A DNA stretch of 64,000 nucleotides from Enterococcus sp. 5H (GCF_028128615.1 NZ_AMDP01000002.1:186001-250000), one strand, 5' to 3'; counted from the first letter of the stretch, positions 27,442 through 35,958 are shown. Program-made: numbers and translations. The notes: generated by a model not told the origin, from the letters alone.

Positions 27442-28143
27442 ATGGCTTATATTGATGTAATAAATGAATACAAAAGATATCACATGGGTGAAACAACCAT
27501 AGCAGCAAATGACGGAATTTCTTTTTCAGTTGAAAAAGGTGAAGTAGCAATTATTTTAGGACCAAGTGGGGCTGGAAAATCAACAGTTTTAAATATTTTA
27601 GGCGGGATGGATTCATGTGATGAAGGTCAGATAGTTATTGATGGTACTGACATTGCAAAATATAATGAAAAACAGTTAACAACTTATCGTAGAAATGATG
27701 TTGGATTTGTGTTTCAATTTTATAATTTAGTCCCGAATTTAACTGCTAAAGAAAATGTTGAACTAGCATCTCAAATTGTATCCGACGCACTAAATCCAGA
27801 AGAAGTACTGAAATCTGTGGGGTTGGGCGAGAGATTAGATAATTTTCCTGCACAATTATCTGGTGGAGAACAACAAAGAGTGACAATAGCCAGAGCGATT
27901 GCTAAACGCCCCAAATTATTACTGTGTGATGAACCGACAGGAGCACTGGATTATGAAACAGGAAAGCAAATCTTAACTATTTTGCAAGAAACAGCGCGTA
28001 AAACTGGGACGACCGTTTTGATTATTACACATAATTCGGCAATTGCACCGATAGCTGATCGAGTAATTCGGATCAATGATGCAAAAGTACGCAGTGTTAC
28101 TATTAATGATGAACCCAAACCTGTTGCAGAGATAGAATGGTAG
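27442..28143 (+). CDS. ABC transporter ATP-binding protein (MacB/LolD type)
   Basis: A 233-residue ATPase. Walker [11 protein letters not shown]-loop '[18 protein letters not shown]', signature LSGGEQQR and Walker [13 protein letters not shown] are all present. This is the type that pairs with FtsX-like permeases in export or mechanotransmission rather than import. GAGAGGAG precedes the ATG. The stop abuts the permease gene, so both form one operon. Confidence 0.95.
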   Translation: MAYIDVINEYKRYHMGETTIAANDGISFSVEKGEVAIILGPSGAGKSTVLNILGGMDSCDEGQIVIDGTDIAKYNEKQLTTYRRNDVGFVFQFYNLVPNLTAKENVELASQIVSDALNPEEVLKSVGLGERLDNFPAQLSGGEQQRVTIARAIAKRPKLLLCDEPTGALDYETGKQILTILQETARKTGTTVLIITHNSAIAPIADRVIRINDAKVRSVTINDEPKPVAEIEW

Positions 28144-28149
28144 GTGCTT

Positions 28150-31100
28150 GTGTTGAAAAAAACAGCATTATTAAAAACAAGTGGTCGAGAAATTAAACAA
28201 TCTAAAACCCGCTTTATTTCAATCATGGGTATAATTTTTCTTGGTGTAATGGTCTTTGTAGGTTTAAAAGCCACGGGTCCAGATATGACTCAGACCGCTT
28301 CAAACTATTTTCAAAACCAAAAACTACCAGATGCTAGGGCTGTTTCATCCTTAGGGTTAGTAGAACAAGATATTGATGAAATCAAAAAAGTAGCCGAAGT
28401 GGAGAGCGTTTATCCAAGGTATACAAAGGATATTCAAATAACTGACCACAATGTTGCGATTAAATTTATCAGCTATGATCTGAATGAGAAGCCGCTTTTG
28501 TCAGATTACTTAGTTGTTAAAGGACGAATGCCAGAAAAAAGCGGTGAGGTTGCGTTAGATGACCTAGCTCAAACTAGAGGAAACTATAAAATAGGTGAAA
28601 CAATCACTTTATCAAAAGATGATAATCAAGAAAAATCGCTAAAAAAAGAGCAATTCAAAATAGTTGGATTTGTTCAGTCTCCTGAGTACATTGAAAATAC
28701 TTCAAGGGGAACCACTACTGTTGGGAAAGGAACAATTGATTTCTTCGCGGTTATTCCTAAAGAAGATATGGATCTTTCGGCTTACACTGAAATCTTGCTT
28801 TCATTTAAAGAGTTAAGTAGTCAAAATAGTTATTCATCAGAGTATACAGAACAGCGTGATAAAGCTATTGAAGCTGTAAAAAAACAATTAAAAAACCGTC
28901 CAGCTGAACGTGTGGAAGAGATTCGTAAAGAAGCTGAAGTGTCTTTAGAGAAAGCACAAAAAGAGATTACTGAAAATGAAAATTCCTTAAACGATGCAGA
29001 AACGAAACTTGAAAAGAGCAAACAGGATCTAGAAGCTGGCAAACAAGATTTATTAAAAGCGCAAGATGCCTATTCACAGCAAATAGAAGCTGCTCAAAAT
29101 GAACTAGTTCAAAATCAAACGGCGTTAACAAGTAATGAAAACAATCTAGCTGAACAAAAACGTTTATTAGATGGAAAGAAAAATGAATTAGCGCAAGCTG
29201 CTACTCAAGTAACACAAGCACAAAATACGTTGCCGACTTTACAGCAACAACTAAGTGAATTAACTGCTACAAGTGACTCTTTAACCCAAACGACTAACGG
29301 TTTTCAAAGTTTGGCTGCTTCTGTAGCGCTGATTGATCGCGTTCCAGATGATTTATTAACCGAAAGTATTGCAGAGGCAGCGCCACAATTGCAAGCAGCT
29401 GTCCAAGCATTAGGTTCTCCTGCCGAGCTTAGTGCAGCAATTAATCAACTAATCGCTCAACCAGTTAGAGAGAATATAGCAGTTGTGATGGGCGTAATTA
29501 ATCATTCTCTAACTACTTTAACGGCTCAACAAAGCCAAGTTACAGCAAATATTCAATTATTAGATCAAAATATTGCTACGCTTAATCAATCAATTGCACA
29601 ATATACAGAAGGTCAACAACAAATTACTGTGGCGGAAGCAGAAATTACCCAAGCTGAAAATCAACTTGCTTCCGTGAAAGAACAGTTAGCTGATGGACAG
29701 CAGCAATTAGAACAAGCAAAAATTGAAGGTCAGGCAAAATTAAATGACGCTCAGGTTAAAATTGACGAAGGCCAGAAAACCTACGATCAAGGGCTAGCAG
29801 AATTTACTCAGAAGAAAAATGAAGCTTTACCTAAATTAAATGAAGCAAAACAACAATTAGAAGAGAAACAAAAAGAATTAGCAGGATTGAAAAAAGCAGA
29901 TTATTATTATTTTACAAGAAATGATAACCCAGGTTATTCTGAATACGAAGACAATGCTGATCGAATTTCTTCATTATCGACTGTCTTTCCAATTTTCTTT
30001 TTCTTAATAGCTGCTCTAGTTAGTTTAACCACGATGACCAGAATGGTTGAAGAAAAACGAACTGAAATTGGCAGTTTAAAAGCGATTGGTTACCGTAACG
30101 GCGAAATTGCTTTTAAATTTCTAATATATGCTGCTGCAGCAAGTCTTTGCGGGGCTTTTCTAGGTCTAATCGTTGGTTACTATTTATTCCCGACAATTAT
30201 ATTTGATGCTTACGGGCAGCTCTATAATATTCCTAATTTTGTTACACCGTGGTACTTGAGTTATAGTATCGTTGGAATCTTAGTTGCTGTTTTATGTACA
30301 GCAGGAGCAGCGATGGTCGTGTTGCGAATTGATTTGTTTAGTGCACCAGCTAGTTTATTACGACCAAAATCCCCTAAGGCAGGGCAAAGAATTTGGTTAG
30401 AGCGATTAACACCAATTTGGCGGAGACTAAGCTTTATTCAAAAAGTAACAGCGAGGAATCTCTTTAGATATAAACAGCGGATGTTAATGACTGTATTAGG
30501 GATTGCTGGCTGTATGGCTTTAATTATTACAGGATTTGGCTTAAAAGATTCAATTTCTGATATTGTCAACGTTCAGTTTAATAAAATTTGGCACTATCAA
30601 GCGGTTGTAACGTTAAAAAATGATGATTCAGAACAGGAAACAAAAAATTATCATGATGTATTAGACAATGTTGAGGGTCTGAAGGAAGTTATGCCATTAC
30701 ACGTAGAGCAGTTGGAAACAGTAAACAAGTCTAATACTAAGCAAAATGTTTCTATTTACGTTCCTGAAAAAACAAAGTCAATTGACCAGTTTATCTTATT
30801 TAATAATCGACAAACTGGAGAAAAGTACCAATTACCAGATGATGGAGTCATTATAAATGAAAAATTAGCTAACCTTTTTCAGTACAAAAAAGGTGATACG
30901 ATTATCTTGAAAAATAGTGACAGTCAAGAGTTTAAATTAAAAATTTATGCAATTGCCGAAAATTATATTGGTCATTTTGCCTATATGTCTCCAGTGTACT
31001 ACCAAAAGATTTTTAAACAAGAGCCGACCTACAATACAGAATTTTTATTATTCGATCAACCATTAGACGATAAAGAAGAAGAAACAATTAGCAAAAGTTT

Positions 31101-31578
31101 GATGGCTAATCAACAAGTATTGAATGTTTCGTTTTTATCAATCTCAAGTGATGCATTAGATGATACAATTCATAGCTTAAATATTGTTGTGTGGGTTTTG
31201 ATTACTGTATCTGGATTATTGGCCTTTATCGTGTTGTATAATCTGACAAATATTAATATTTCAGAACGTATTAGAGAGTTATCGACCATTAAAGTTCTAG
31301 GTTTTTATGATAAAGAAGTAACGATGTACGTGTACCGAGAAAATATAATTTTGACCTTAATAGGTATTGTAATCGGATGTTTCTTAGGTAAAATTGTACA
31401 TGGATATGTTTTAACTACTGTAGAAGTAGATATGTTAATGTTTTCGCCAACGATTCACTGGTTTAGCTATGTTTATTCATCTTTAATTACTTTGTTCTTT
31501 ACATTATTAGTTATGGTGTTTATGCATAGAAAATTAAGGAAAGTGGATATGATTGAAGCGTTAAAATCAAATGAATAA
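28150..31578 (+). CDS. FtsX-like ABC permease with large extracytoplasmic coiled-coil domain
   Basis: About 1142 residues. One membrane helix lies near residue 25; then an extracytoplasmic region includes a long Glu/Gln/Ala-rich coiled coil (about 250-580, 'EKAQKEITENENSLNDAE' style heptads). The first FtsX cluster follows near 610-740, a second extracytoplasmic domain about 800-1000, and the last three helices near 1015-1130. Partner of the ATPase just upstream. Substrate unknown; it may act on envelope proteins, peptides or lipids. Starts GTG 28144, GTG 28150 and TTG 28153 are all possible; AGGTG at 28142 favours one of the later two. Confidence 0.88.
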   Translation: MLKKTALLKTSGREIKQSKTRFISIMGIIFLGVMVFVGLKATGPDMTQTASNYFQNQKLPDARAVSSLGLVEQDIDEIKKVAEVESVYPRYTKDIQITDHNVAIKFISYDLNEKPLLSDYLVVKGRMPEKSGEVALDDLAQTRGNYKIGETITLSKDDNQEKSLKKEQFKIVGFVQSPEYIENTSRGTTTVGKGTIDFFAVIPKEDMDLSAYTEILLSFKELSSQNSYSSEYTEQRDKAIEAVKKQLKNRPAERVEEIRKEAEVSLEKAQKEITENENSLNDAETKLEKSKQDLEAGKQDLLKAQDAYSQQIEAAQNELVQNQTALTSNENNLAEQKRLLDGKKNELAQAATQVTQAQNTLPTLQQQLSELTATSDSLTQTTNGFQSLAASVALIDRVPDDLLTESIAEAAPQLQAAVQALGSPAELSAAINQLIAQPVRENIAVVMGVINHSLTTLTAQQSQVTANIQLLDQNIATLNQSIAQYTEGQQQITVAEAEITQAENQLASVKEQLADGQQQLEQAKIEGQAKLNDAQVKIDEGQKTYDQGLAEFTQKKNEALPKLNEAKQQLEEKQKELAGLKKADYYYFTRNDNPGYSEYEDNADRISSLSTVFPIFFFLIAALVSLTTMTRMVEEKRTEIGSLKAIGYRNGEIAFKFLIYAAAASLCGAFLGLIVGYYLFPTIIFDAYGQLYNIPNFVTPWYLSYSIVGILVAVLCTAGAAMVVLRIDLFSAPASLLRPKSPKAGQRIWLERLTPIWRRLSFIQKVTARNLFRYKQRMLMTVLGIAGCMALIITGFGLKDSISDIVNVQFNKIWHYQAVVTLKNDDSEQETKNYHDVLDNVEGLKEVMPLHVEQLETVNKSNTKQNVSIYVPEKTKSIDQFILFNNRQTGEKYQLPDDGVIINEKLANLFQYKKGDTIILKNSDSQEFKLKIYAIAENYIGHFAYMSPVYYQKIFKQEPTYNTEFLLFDQPLDDKEEETISKSLMANQQVLNVSFLSISSDALDDTIHSLNIVVWVLITVSGLLAFIVLYNLTNINISERIRELSTIKVLGFYDKEVTMYVYRENIILTLIGIVIGCFLGKIVHGYVLTTVEVDMLMFSPTIHWFSYVYSSLITLFFTLLVMVFMHRKLRKVDMIEALKSNE

Positions 31579-31590
31579 AATCATTCATTA

Positions 31591-31638
31591 AAAGCCTGAG
31601 ATAAAACGGGATGTTTCGTTTTATCTCAGGCTTTTTTT
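31591..31638 (+). terminator. Terminator after the ABC operon
   Basis: A perfect 18-bp stem (31591-31608 with 31617-31634) followed by a T run. It ends the conserved region just before the invertible segment. Confidence 0.93.
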
Positions 31639-31908
31639 GCTAAAAAAGACATAAGGATATTTAGGTTGCTTACTTTATTTTGGAATTATAATCATTTATT
31701 GTTGAAAACGAGTTTTATAGTAGTTTAAAAATATCACAATGTTCGAAAAAAAATAAAAAAAGTGAACTTGAATTAGTAACTTTTTTCATATATTATGTAG
31801 CTATGATATGTATAGAAAAACCAGAAAAAAATTTATAATATGTTATTAAATTCTTATGTATGAAAAACATTATTTTTTATATTTAACTAATAGTTTGATT
31901 TGGATTAC

Positions 31909-31936
31909 TTTTCATATTTTTATATAAAACATGAAA
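31909..31936 (+). repeat. Left 28-bp inverted repeat of the switch
   Basis: The exact reverse complement of 33379-33406. It is itself a near-palindrome: arms TTTCATATTTT and TTTCATGTTTT flank a central ATATA, the layout of a tyrosine-recombinase core site. Confidence 0.9.
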
Positions 31937-31952
31937 TTTCTCATCTGAAGTC

Positions 31953-31981
31953 AGTATATAGCTTTTAAATCAATAAATCAA
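31953..31981 (-). promoter_or_regulatory. Outward-facing promoter inside the invertible segment
   Basis: On the minus strand: TTGATT (31981-31976), exactly 17 bases, TATACT (31958-31953). It reads leftward through the left repeat. After inversion it would read through the right repeat into the regulator gene, with a leader of about 70 bases. Confidence 0.7.
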
Positions 31982-31997
31982 TAACTTTTTTTATTAA

Positions 31998-32041
31998 AAT
32001 TTCTCATTTTTTTGCATATCACTACAAAAAAATGAGAAATT
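31998..32041. repeat. Perfect palindrome with 17-bp arms
   Basis: AATTTCTCATTTTTTTG (31998-32014) is exactly inverted at 32025-32041 with a 10-base loop. A third copy of AATTTCTCAT lies at 31935-31944, overlapping the left repeat by two bases. It may be a recombinase arm-binding site or regulator site, or a hairpin. Confidence 0.7.
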
Positions 32042-32090
32042 CGGTTATTATTTGTCTGACATATCAATATTTTATGAAGTGTTTTTTTAA

Positions 32091-32110
32091 GCCGTCAATA
32101 GCGCCGTCAA
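32091..32110 (+). repeat. GCCGTCAA direct repeats, left
   Basis: Two GCCGTCAA copies 12 bases apart just before the recombinase ribosome binding site. They match the pair on the other side of the gene and could be arm-type recombinase sites. Confidence 0.5.
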
Positions 32111-32138
32111 AAATTTTTTTAGAAAGGATTTGATTTTT

Positions 32139-33245
32139 TTGGCTAAAGGGGAAAATATTTATAAAAGAAAAGATGGTCGTTGGGAGGGAAGATATCCTAA
32201 GGCTCGAAAATCAGATGGTTCCATTCATTATGGGTATATTTACGCTAATTCTTATAGATCTGTAAAAGAACAGTTACTTGAAAAAAAAGTTCAAACTACA
32301 GTTTTATACTCTCGGTCTAATAAAGATTTCAAGGGTACTTTTGGAGAGTGGGCAAATATCTGGTTAACCACTATAATGGCTCCTAAAATTAAGGAAAGTA
32401 CATATGCTAGCTATAAGAATAAAATGAAACTACACATTTTTCCAAGTTTTGAAAAACGAACTTTAAAAAGTATTAAAGCTTCTGATATTGATTCGATGAT
32501 ATCGAATCTATCAAATTCCTTATCTGCAAGTTCGGTTCATGTCATCTTTCGCATTATGAGTGGTTGTTTCGAAAATGCTAAGGAACATGCATATATATTT
32601 ACTAATCCATGTGAAGGTGCTGTTTTACCAAAAGTTCAAATGGAAAAAGTTCGTGCATTAACAAGAGCTGAGCAGAAAGATTTGGAAAAAGCTAGTTTAA
32701 AAAATAAAAATGGTTTGCCTATACTAATTGCTTTGGAAACGGGAATGCGGATAGGAGAGATTTGTGCACTTAAATGGAAAGATGTGGATTTTAGTAGCTC
32801 GATGATTCATGTTCATAGAACGATTCAAAGAGTGAGTTTACCTGATTCACATGGAAAAAAGACAAAAATTATTGAAACAACGCCCAAAACACCAAATTCA
32901 GACCGAATGATTCCATTAACCGCTAAATTGAGGGATATTTTACTTCAAACGCATAAAACCTCCCAAGAATGTTTTGTTATAAGCAATGGCTATAATGCTA
33001 TTGAACCAAGAACCGTGAGCTATCGCTTTGACCAGATAAGGCAGGAAATCGGCTTAAATAGTATTTCATTCCATTCGTTGCGACATACTTTTGCAACAAG
33101 ATGTGTTGAAATTGGCGTGAATGTTGCTGCAGTCAGTTCTTTGCTAGGTCATTCTTCAATAAAATTAACTCTGGATACTTATACTACTTCTTTTTTAACA
33201 GAAAAACGGGAAGCGATAGAAAAATTAGACCATCTAGATTTATAA
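32139..33245 (+). CDS. Tyrosine site-specific recombinase (phage integrase family)
   Basis: A 368-residue recombinase. It has an N-terminal arm-binding AP2-like domain ('GENIYKRKDGRWEGRY'), a SAM-like core-binding domain (about 65-155), and a catalytic domain with R204 ('TGMRIGEI'), H312/R315 ('FHSLRHTFA'), H338 ('LLGHSS') and nucleophile Y348 ('DTYT'). All catalytic residues are present. TTG 32139 was chosen because AAAGGA lies ten bases upstream; TTG 32130 is too close to it. It resembles transposon/phage integrases, but no excisionase, replication or phage genes accompany it and the flanking repeats are inverted. It therefore most likely flips its own segment. Confidence 0.93.
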   Translation: MAKGENIYKRKDGRWEGRYPKARKSDGSIHYGYIYANSYRSVKEQLLEKKVQTTVLYSRSNKDFKGTFGEWANIWLTTIMAPKIKESTYASYKNKMKLHIFPSFEKRTLKSIKASDIDSMISNLSNSLSASSVHVIFRIMSGCFENAKEHAYIFTNPCEGAVLPKVQMEKVRALTRAEQKDLEKASLKNKNGLPILIALETGMRIGEICALKWKDVDFSSSMIHVHRTIQRVSLPDSHGKKTKIIETTPKTPNSDRMIPLTAKLRDILLQTHKTSQECFVISNGYNAIEPRTVSYRFDQIRQEIGLNSISFHSLRHTFATRCVEIGVNVAAVSSLLGHSSIKLTLDTYTTSFLTEKREAIEKLDHLDL

Positions 33246-33270
33246 CTGATAGAACTACAATCATGAATAA

Positions 33271-33312
33271 AAAACTCTGTTTAGAATGAATTATTTTAGA
33301 CAGAGTTTTTTT
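33271..33312 (+). terminator. Terminator after the recombinase gene
   Basis: AAAACTCTGT (33271-33280) pairs with ACAGAGTTTT (33300-33309), extended inward by seven further pairs around a 5-base loop, then T run. It lies inside the invertible segment and shields the surface-protein cluster from recombinase transcription. Confidence 0.88.
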
Positions 33313-33316
33313 GTAC

Positions 33317-33336
33317 GCCGTCAGTTTTTCCGTCAA
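33317..33336 (+). repeat. CCGTCA direct repeats, right
   Basis: GCCGTCA (33317-33323) and CCGTCAA (33330-33336), in the same orientation as the left pair. Confidence 0.5.
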
Positions 33337-33378
33337 TCATTAAATTTGACTATTACGGTATTGAGGATTCGTACCATT

Positions 33379-33406
33379 TTTCATGTTTTATATAAAAATA
33401 TGAAAA
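33379..33406 (+). repeat. Right 28-bp inverted repeat of the switch
   Basis: Starts TTTCATGTTTT and ends AAAATATGAAAA; the exact reverse complement of 31909-31936. It ends 19 bases before the regulator start codon. Confidence 0.9.
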
Positions 33407-33425
33407 ATAGGGAGAGATACTTCAA

Positions 33426-34109
33426 ATGTATACATTAGGAATAATAATGTCAGAAGATCCTTCTGATTTGAAAATAATTGAGAAAATAGATTCAAATGAT
33501 TTTCAATCAAAAGTGATTGAAAAAATGGAACAAACTGATGAAGTCGATGGAATCTTAATAAATGTTGATGACAACGAAAATAGTCAAGTATTTAAGGGAT
33601 TAGAATGGCTGACAAACTTAAGAAAAGAAAATATGTCTGTACCTGTGTGGCTGTATTCTGGTCGACCTATGTCACAAGTTGAACAAAAGTTATGTTTACA
33701 TCTTGGAGCAAATGGCGTTTTCAGTAGTGGAATTGATGATGACAGTATGTTCATCATTTTAAAAAACACCTTAAATTGTATTAATGCTTCGGATACATCA
33801 GAACAATGTCAATCAAATTCAACAATTGTTTTGAATCCTGACTCGCACAGTTTACTTTTAGACGGGCAAATAGAGATTTATTTTACTCGTTTAGAATTTA
33901 TGATGATTTCATACCTCTACGATCATGCTGATAAAGTAATGACTTACCAAGATATATCAAATCACCTGTGGCATGATGGGCACACTAAACAAAAATATCG
34001 TGTCGCTCATATCATTTTTCTGATTAGAAAAAAATTGGGGGAGGAAGGAAAGGACTTAATTAGGACTGTACGATCAATCGGCTACCAGTTAAATAAACAA
34101 GGTGCGTAA
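33426..34109 (+). CDS. Orphan OmpR-type regulator with degenerate receiver domain
   Basis: A 227-residue protein. The C-terminal winged helix (about 130-225, 'TRLEFMMISYLYDHADKV', 'VAHIIFLIRKKLG', 'IRTVRSIGYQL') is of the OmpR/PhoB type. The N-terminal 110 residues have the receiver fold pattern but no clear phospho-acceptor site ('GILINVDD') and no conserved lysine after 'GANGVFSS'. No histidine kinase is adjacent. Such regulators head several WxL surface-protein clusters in enterococci (family knowledge). It is first gene after the invertible segment, so its expression should depend on segment orientation, and it probably activates the cluster. Confidence 0.85.
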   Translation: MYTLGIIMSEDPSDLKIIEKIDSNDFQSKVIEKMEQTDEVDGILINVDDNENSQVFKGLEWLTNLRKENMSVPVWLYSGRPMSQVEQKLCLHLGANGVFSSGIDDDSMFIILKNTLNCINASDTSEQCQSNSTIVLNPDSHSLLLDGQIEIYFTRLEFMMISYLYDHADKVMTYQDISNHLWHDGHTKQKYRVAHIIFLIRKKLGEEGKDLIRTVRSIGYQLNKQGA

Positions 34110-34161
34110 AGATTCTAATTTTGACAGAAATGTTGATTTTAAAGGAGTTGTTTAATTAGAC

Positions 34162-35946
34162 ATGAAGAAAAAATTAGGCATACTAGCAATTCTGAGTTGT
34201 TTAAGTGTTTTGTTTCTATATGGATTTGGAAACGAAAAAATTAAAGCAGCCACTGAGAAAGATAAAGCTGAAATTAATATATTTCAGAGCGTTAGTATTG
34301 CTAAATATGATTCAAAGACTAAAAAAGTTTCAGATGGTTTAAAAGATGGCGATACCGTCAGCTATGATGAATTGTTTCAATTAGAATATCATATAGTAAT
34401 TCCTGCGGGAAGTTATAAAGAAGCAGATCAGCCTCAAGAGTTTTCAATAGAAATTCCTGAATTTGTACCTATTACTATGAGTGAAGCACAACTAGTGAAA
34501 AATGAACAAGGTGATAATTTAGGGAGTTGGAAAATTTTAGATGATTCAGAAAAAAATAGGGTCTTAACATTGCAAGTGACGAGTAAGCTATTTGAAATGG
34601 AAAAATCAGAATTAGATATTCAGTTTTATGCTACTTTTGATCACGAGAAAGTAAAGGATATTGATCAGTATTTAAGTTTTAATTTTAAAACAGCTAAGAA
34701 ACCATTATTAGGTTTGAATATTTTAAAACAAATAGATGTTCTTAAAGAAAGTAGACCTAAAATATATACTGCTAGTTCAAGTTTAAATACTCAGGTGATT
34801 GAAGAAAAAGATAATAGGTTCAATAATTATATAGAACAAAAAAATTGGGGGCTCAACCGAGAAACTGTAGGAAACGGTATTTTAATAAGGTCAGTTGATA
34901 TTAATAACTCTGGTATAAATGTTCCGGCCAGCATATTTATATCTTCACATGAGGATATAGGTCAACCTATAGACATGAAACAAACAATAGCCGGTCCAAT
35001 CTTGTTTGAGGACTTAGAAGCAGGTACTTATAGGGTCTTTGGTGGTGTAGCACTTGATGGTATTCACTTTTTACCTAGAGAAAACTGGGTTGATATAACT
35101 CTGCCTAATGACAACCCAGTTATAGTCTTTAAATATTCACCAGGTTGGGGAGCTGTAAAGTTATTCAAAGAAGATAAGGAAACAAAACAGCGTTTAAGTG
35201 GAGTGGAATTTAAATTAATGCAGTATGTAAGGGATGGCAGTCTATCGTTAGTTAAAGATGATTTAGTAACAGATGAAGATGGAATTGTTCAAGTTGGAAA
35301 ATTGGAAGAGGGAGAGTACGCTTTTATTGAAACAAGAGCTGCAGAAGGGTATGTATTGGATAATACACCAATACCGATTAGTTTGGGAAAAGGAAATATG
35401 AGCTATCCCGATGAAAAATATGATTATATTTGGAATAGTAAAAATCAAGTTACTGTAACTAATGAAAAAATGAAAGTTACAATGGACAGTACAAAATTAC
35501 CTGATAATCTTGATTTTGGTTCTCATAAAATTCAATATAAGCAGGATGAAACCTATACTGCAAGTGATAGTACTGACGCTCAAACAAAAGGTGAAATTAC
35601 AATAAATGATACCCGTGATAGCGGTGGATGGACTTTAAAAGTTAAACAGGATTCTGAATTTCAGCATACTGATTTAACGAATTTATCTGACAATACTAGC
35701 CTTACAATAGATATTGGTACAGTAACAAACAGTAATTCTAAGTTGCCAAATAGCATTACGCAATCTGTATCTTTACAACCAAATGATGAAAAGAAGATAG
35801 CTGTAGCTCAGGATAATGAAGGATCAGGAAAAACAATTATTCCTTTGGATAAATTTTCATTAACTGTTCCTAAAAACTCATCTAAAAGAGTAGGTAAATA
35901 CAACTCGTCAATAACTTGGACACTTTCAGATGTTCCAGAAGGATAG
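34162..35946 (+). CDS. Secreted WxL-domain protein with SpaA-like (Cna-B) domain
   Basis: 594 residues: signal peptide (about 1-30); a beta-rich adhesin-like region; a SpaA/Cna-B-type domain at about 329-415 ('GAVKLFKEDKETKQRLSG', 'EGEYAFIETRAAEGY'); and a C-terminal WxL domain (about 430-594) with 'GGWTLKVKQ' and terminal 'ITWTLSDVP'. WxL domains bind peptidoglycan non-covalently with DUF916/DUF3324 partners, and one is encoded downstream. AAAGGAG lies 14 bases before the ATG, a long spacing. It shares a motif ('LPDNLDFGSHKI') with the 217-residue WxL protein ('LPKNLYFGSHKI'). Confidence 0.85.
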   Translation: MKKKLGILAILSCLSVLFLYGFGNEKIKAATEKDKAEINIFQSVSIAKYDSKTKKVSDGLKDGDTVSYDELFQLEYHIVIPAGSYKEADQPQEFSIEIPEFVPITMSEAQLVKNEQGDNLGSWKILDDSEKNRVLTLQVTSKLFEMEKSELDIQFYATFDHEKVKDIDQYLSFNFKTAKKPLLGLNILKQIDVLKESRPKIYTASSSLNTQVIEEKDNRFNNYIEQKNWGLNRETVGNGILIRSVDINNSGINVPASIFISSHEDIGQPIDMKQTIAGPILFEDLEAGTYRVFGGVALDGIHFLPRENWVDITLPNDNPVIVFKYSPGWGAVKLFKEDKETKQRLSGVEFKLMQYVRDGSLSLVKDDLVTDEDGIVQVGKLEEGEYAFIETRAAEGYVLDNTPIPISLGKGNMSYPDEKYDYIWNSKNQVTVTNEKMKVTMDSTKLPDNLDFGSHKIQYKQDETYTASDSTDAQTKGEITINDTRDSGGWTLKVKQDSEFQHTDLTNLSDNTSLTIDIGTVTNSNSKLPNSITQSVSLQPNDEKKIAVAQDNEGSGKTIIPLDKFSLTVPKNSSKRVGKYNSSITWTLSDVPEG

Positions 35947-35958
35947 AAAGGATAAAAA

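Larger units (their letters stand above)
31937..32138. promoter_or_regulatory. Regulatory region between left repeat and recombinase gene
   Basis: No gene. Besides the outward promoter, palindrome and CCGTCA repeats listed separately, it holds a poor candidate recombinase promoter (TTGTCT at 32052 and TATGAA at 32073, spacer only 15). The unannotated stretch just before the switch, 31640-31908, is very AT-rich and I see no gene or clear signal in it. Confidence 0.5.
31909..33406. mobile_element. Predicted invertible DNA segment (phase switch) carrying its own recombinase
   Basis: Exact 28-bp inverted repeats at both ends enclose 1442 bp. From left to right this holds an outward-facing promoter (minus strand, 31953-31981), a 17-bp-arm palindrome, the recombinase gene (32139-33245), its terminator, and short CCGTCA repeats at both sides of the gene. 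Recombination between inverted sites would flip the segment and bring the promoter to face the regulator at 33426. The repeats and promoter are seen directly; inversion is inferred. In the given orientation I see no convincing promoter between the terminator at 33312 and the regulator, so this looks like the OFF state. Confidence 0.7.

Noticed and set aside
31909-33406. Excisable integrative element bounded by att sites
   Set aside because: Excision needs direct repeats. Aligned directly, the two end sequences mismatch through the centre; they are exact only as inverted repeats. No excisionase, replication or cargo genes lie inside.
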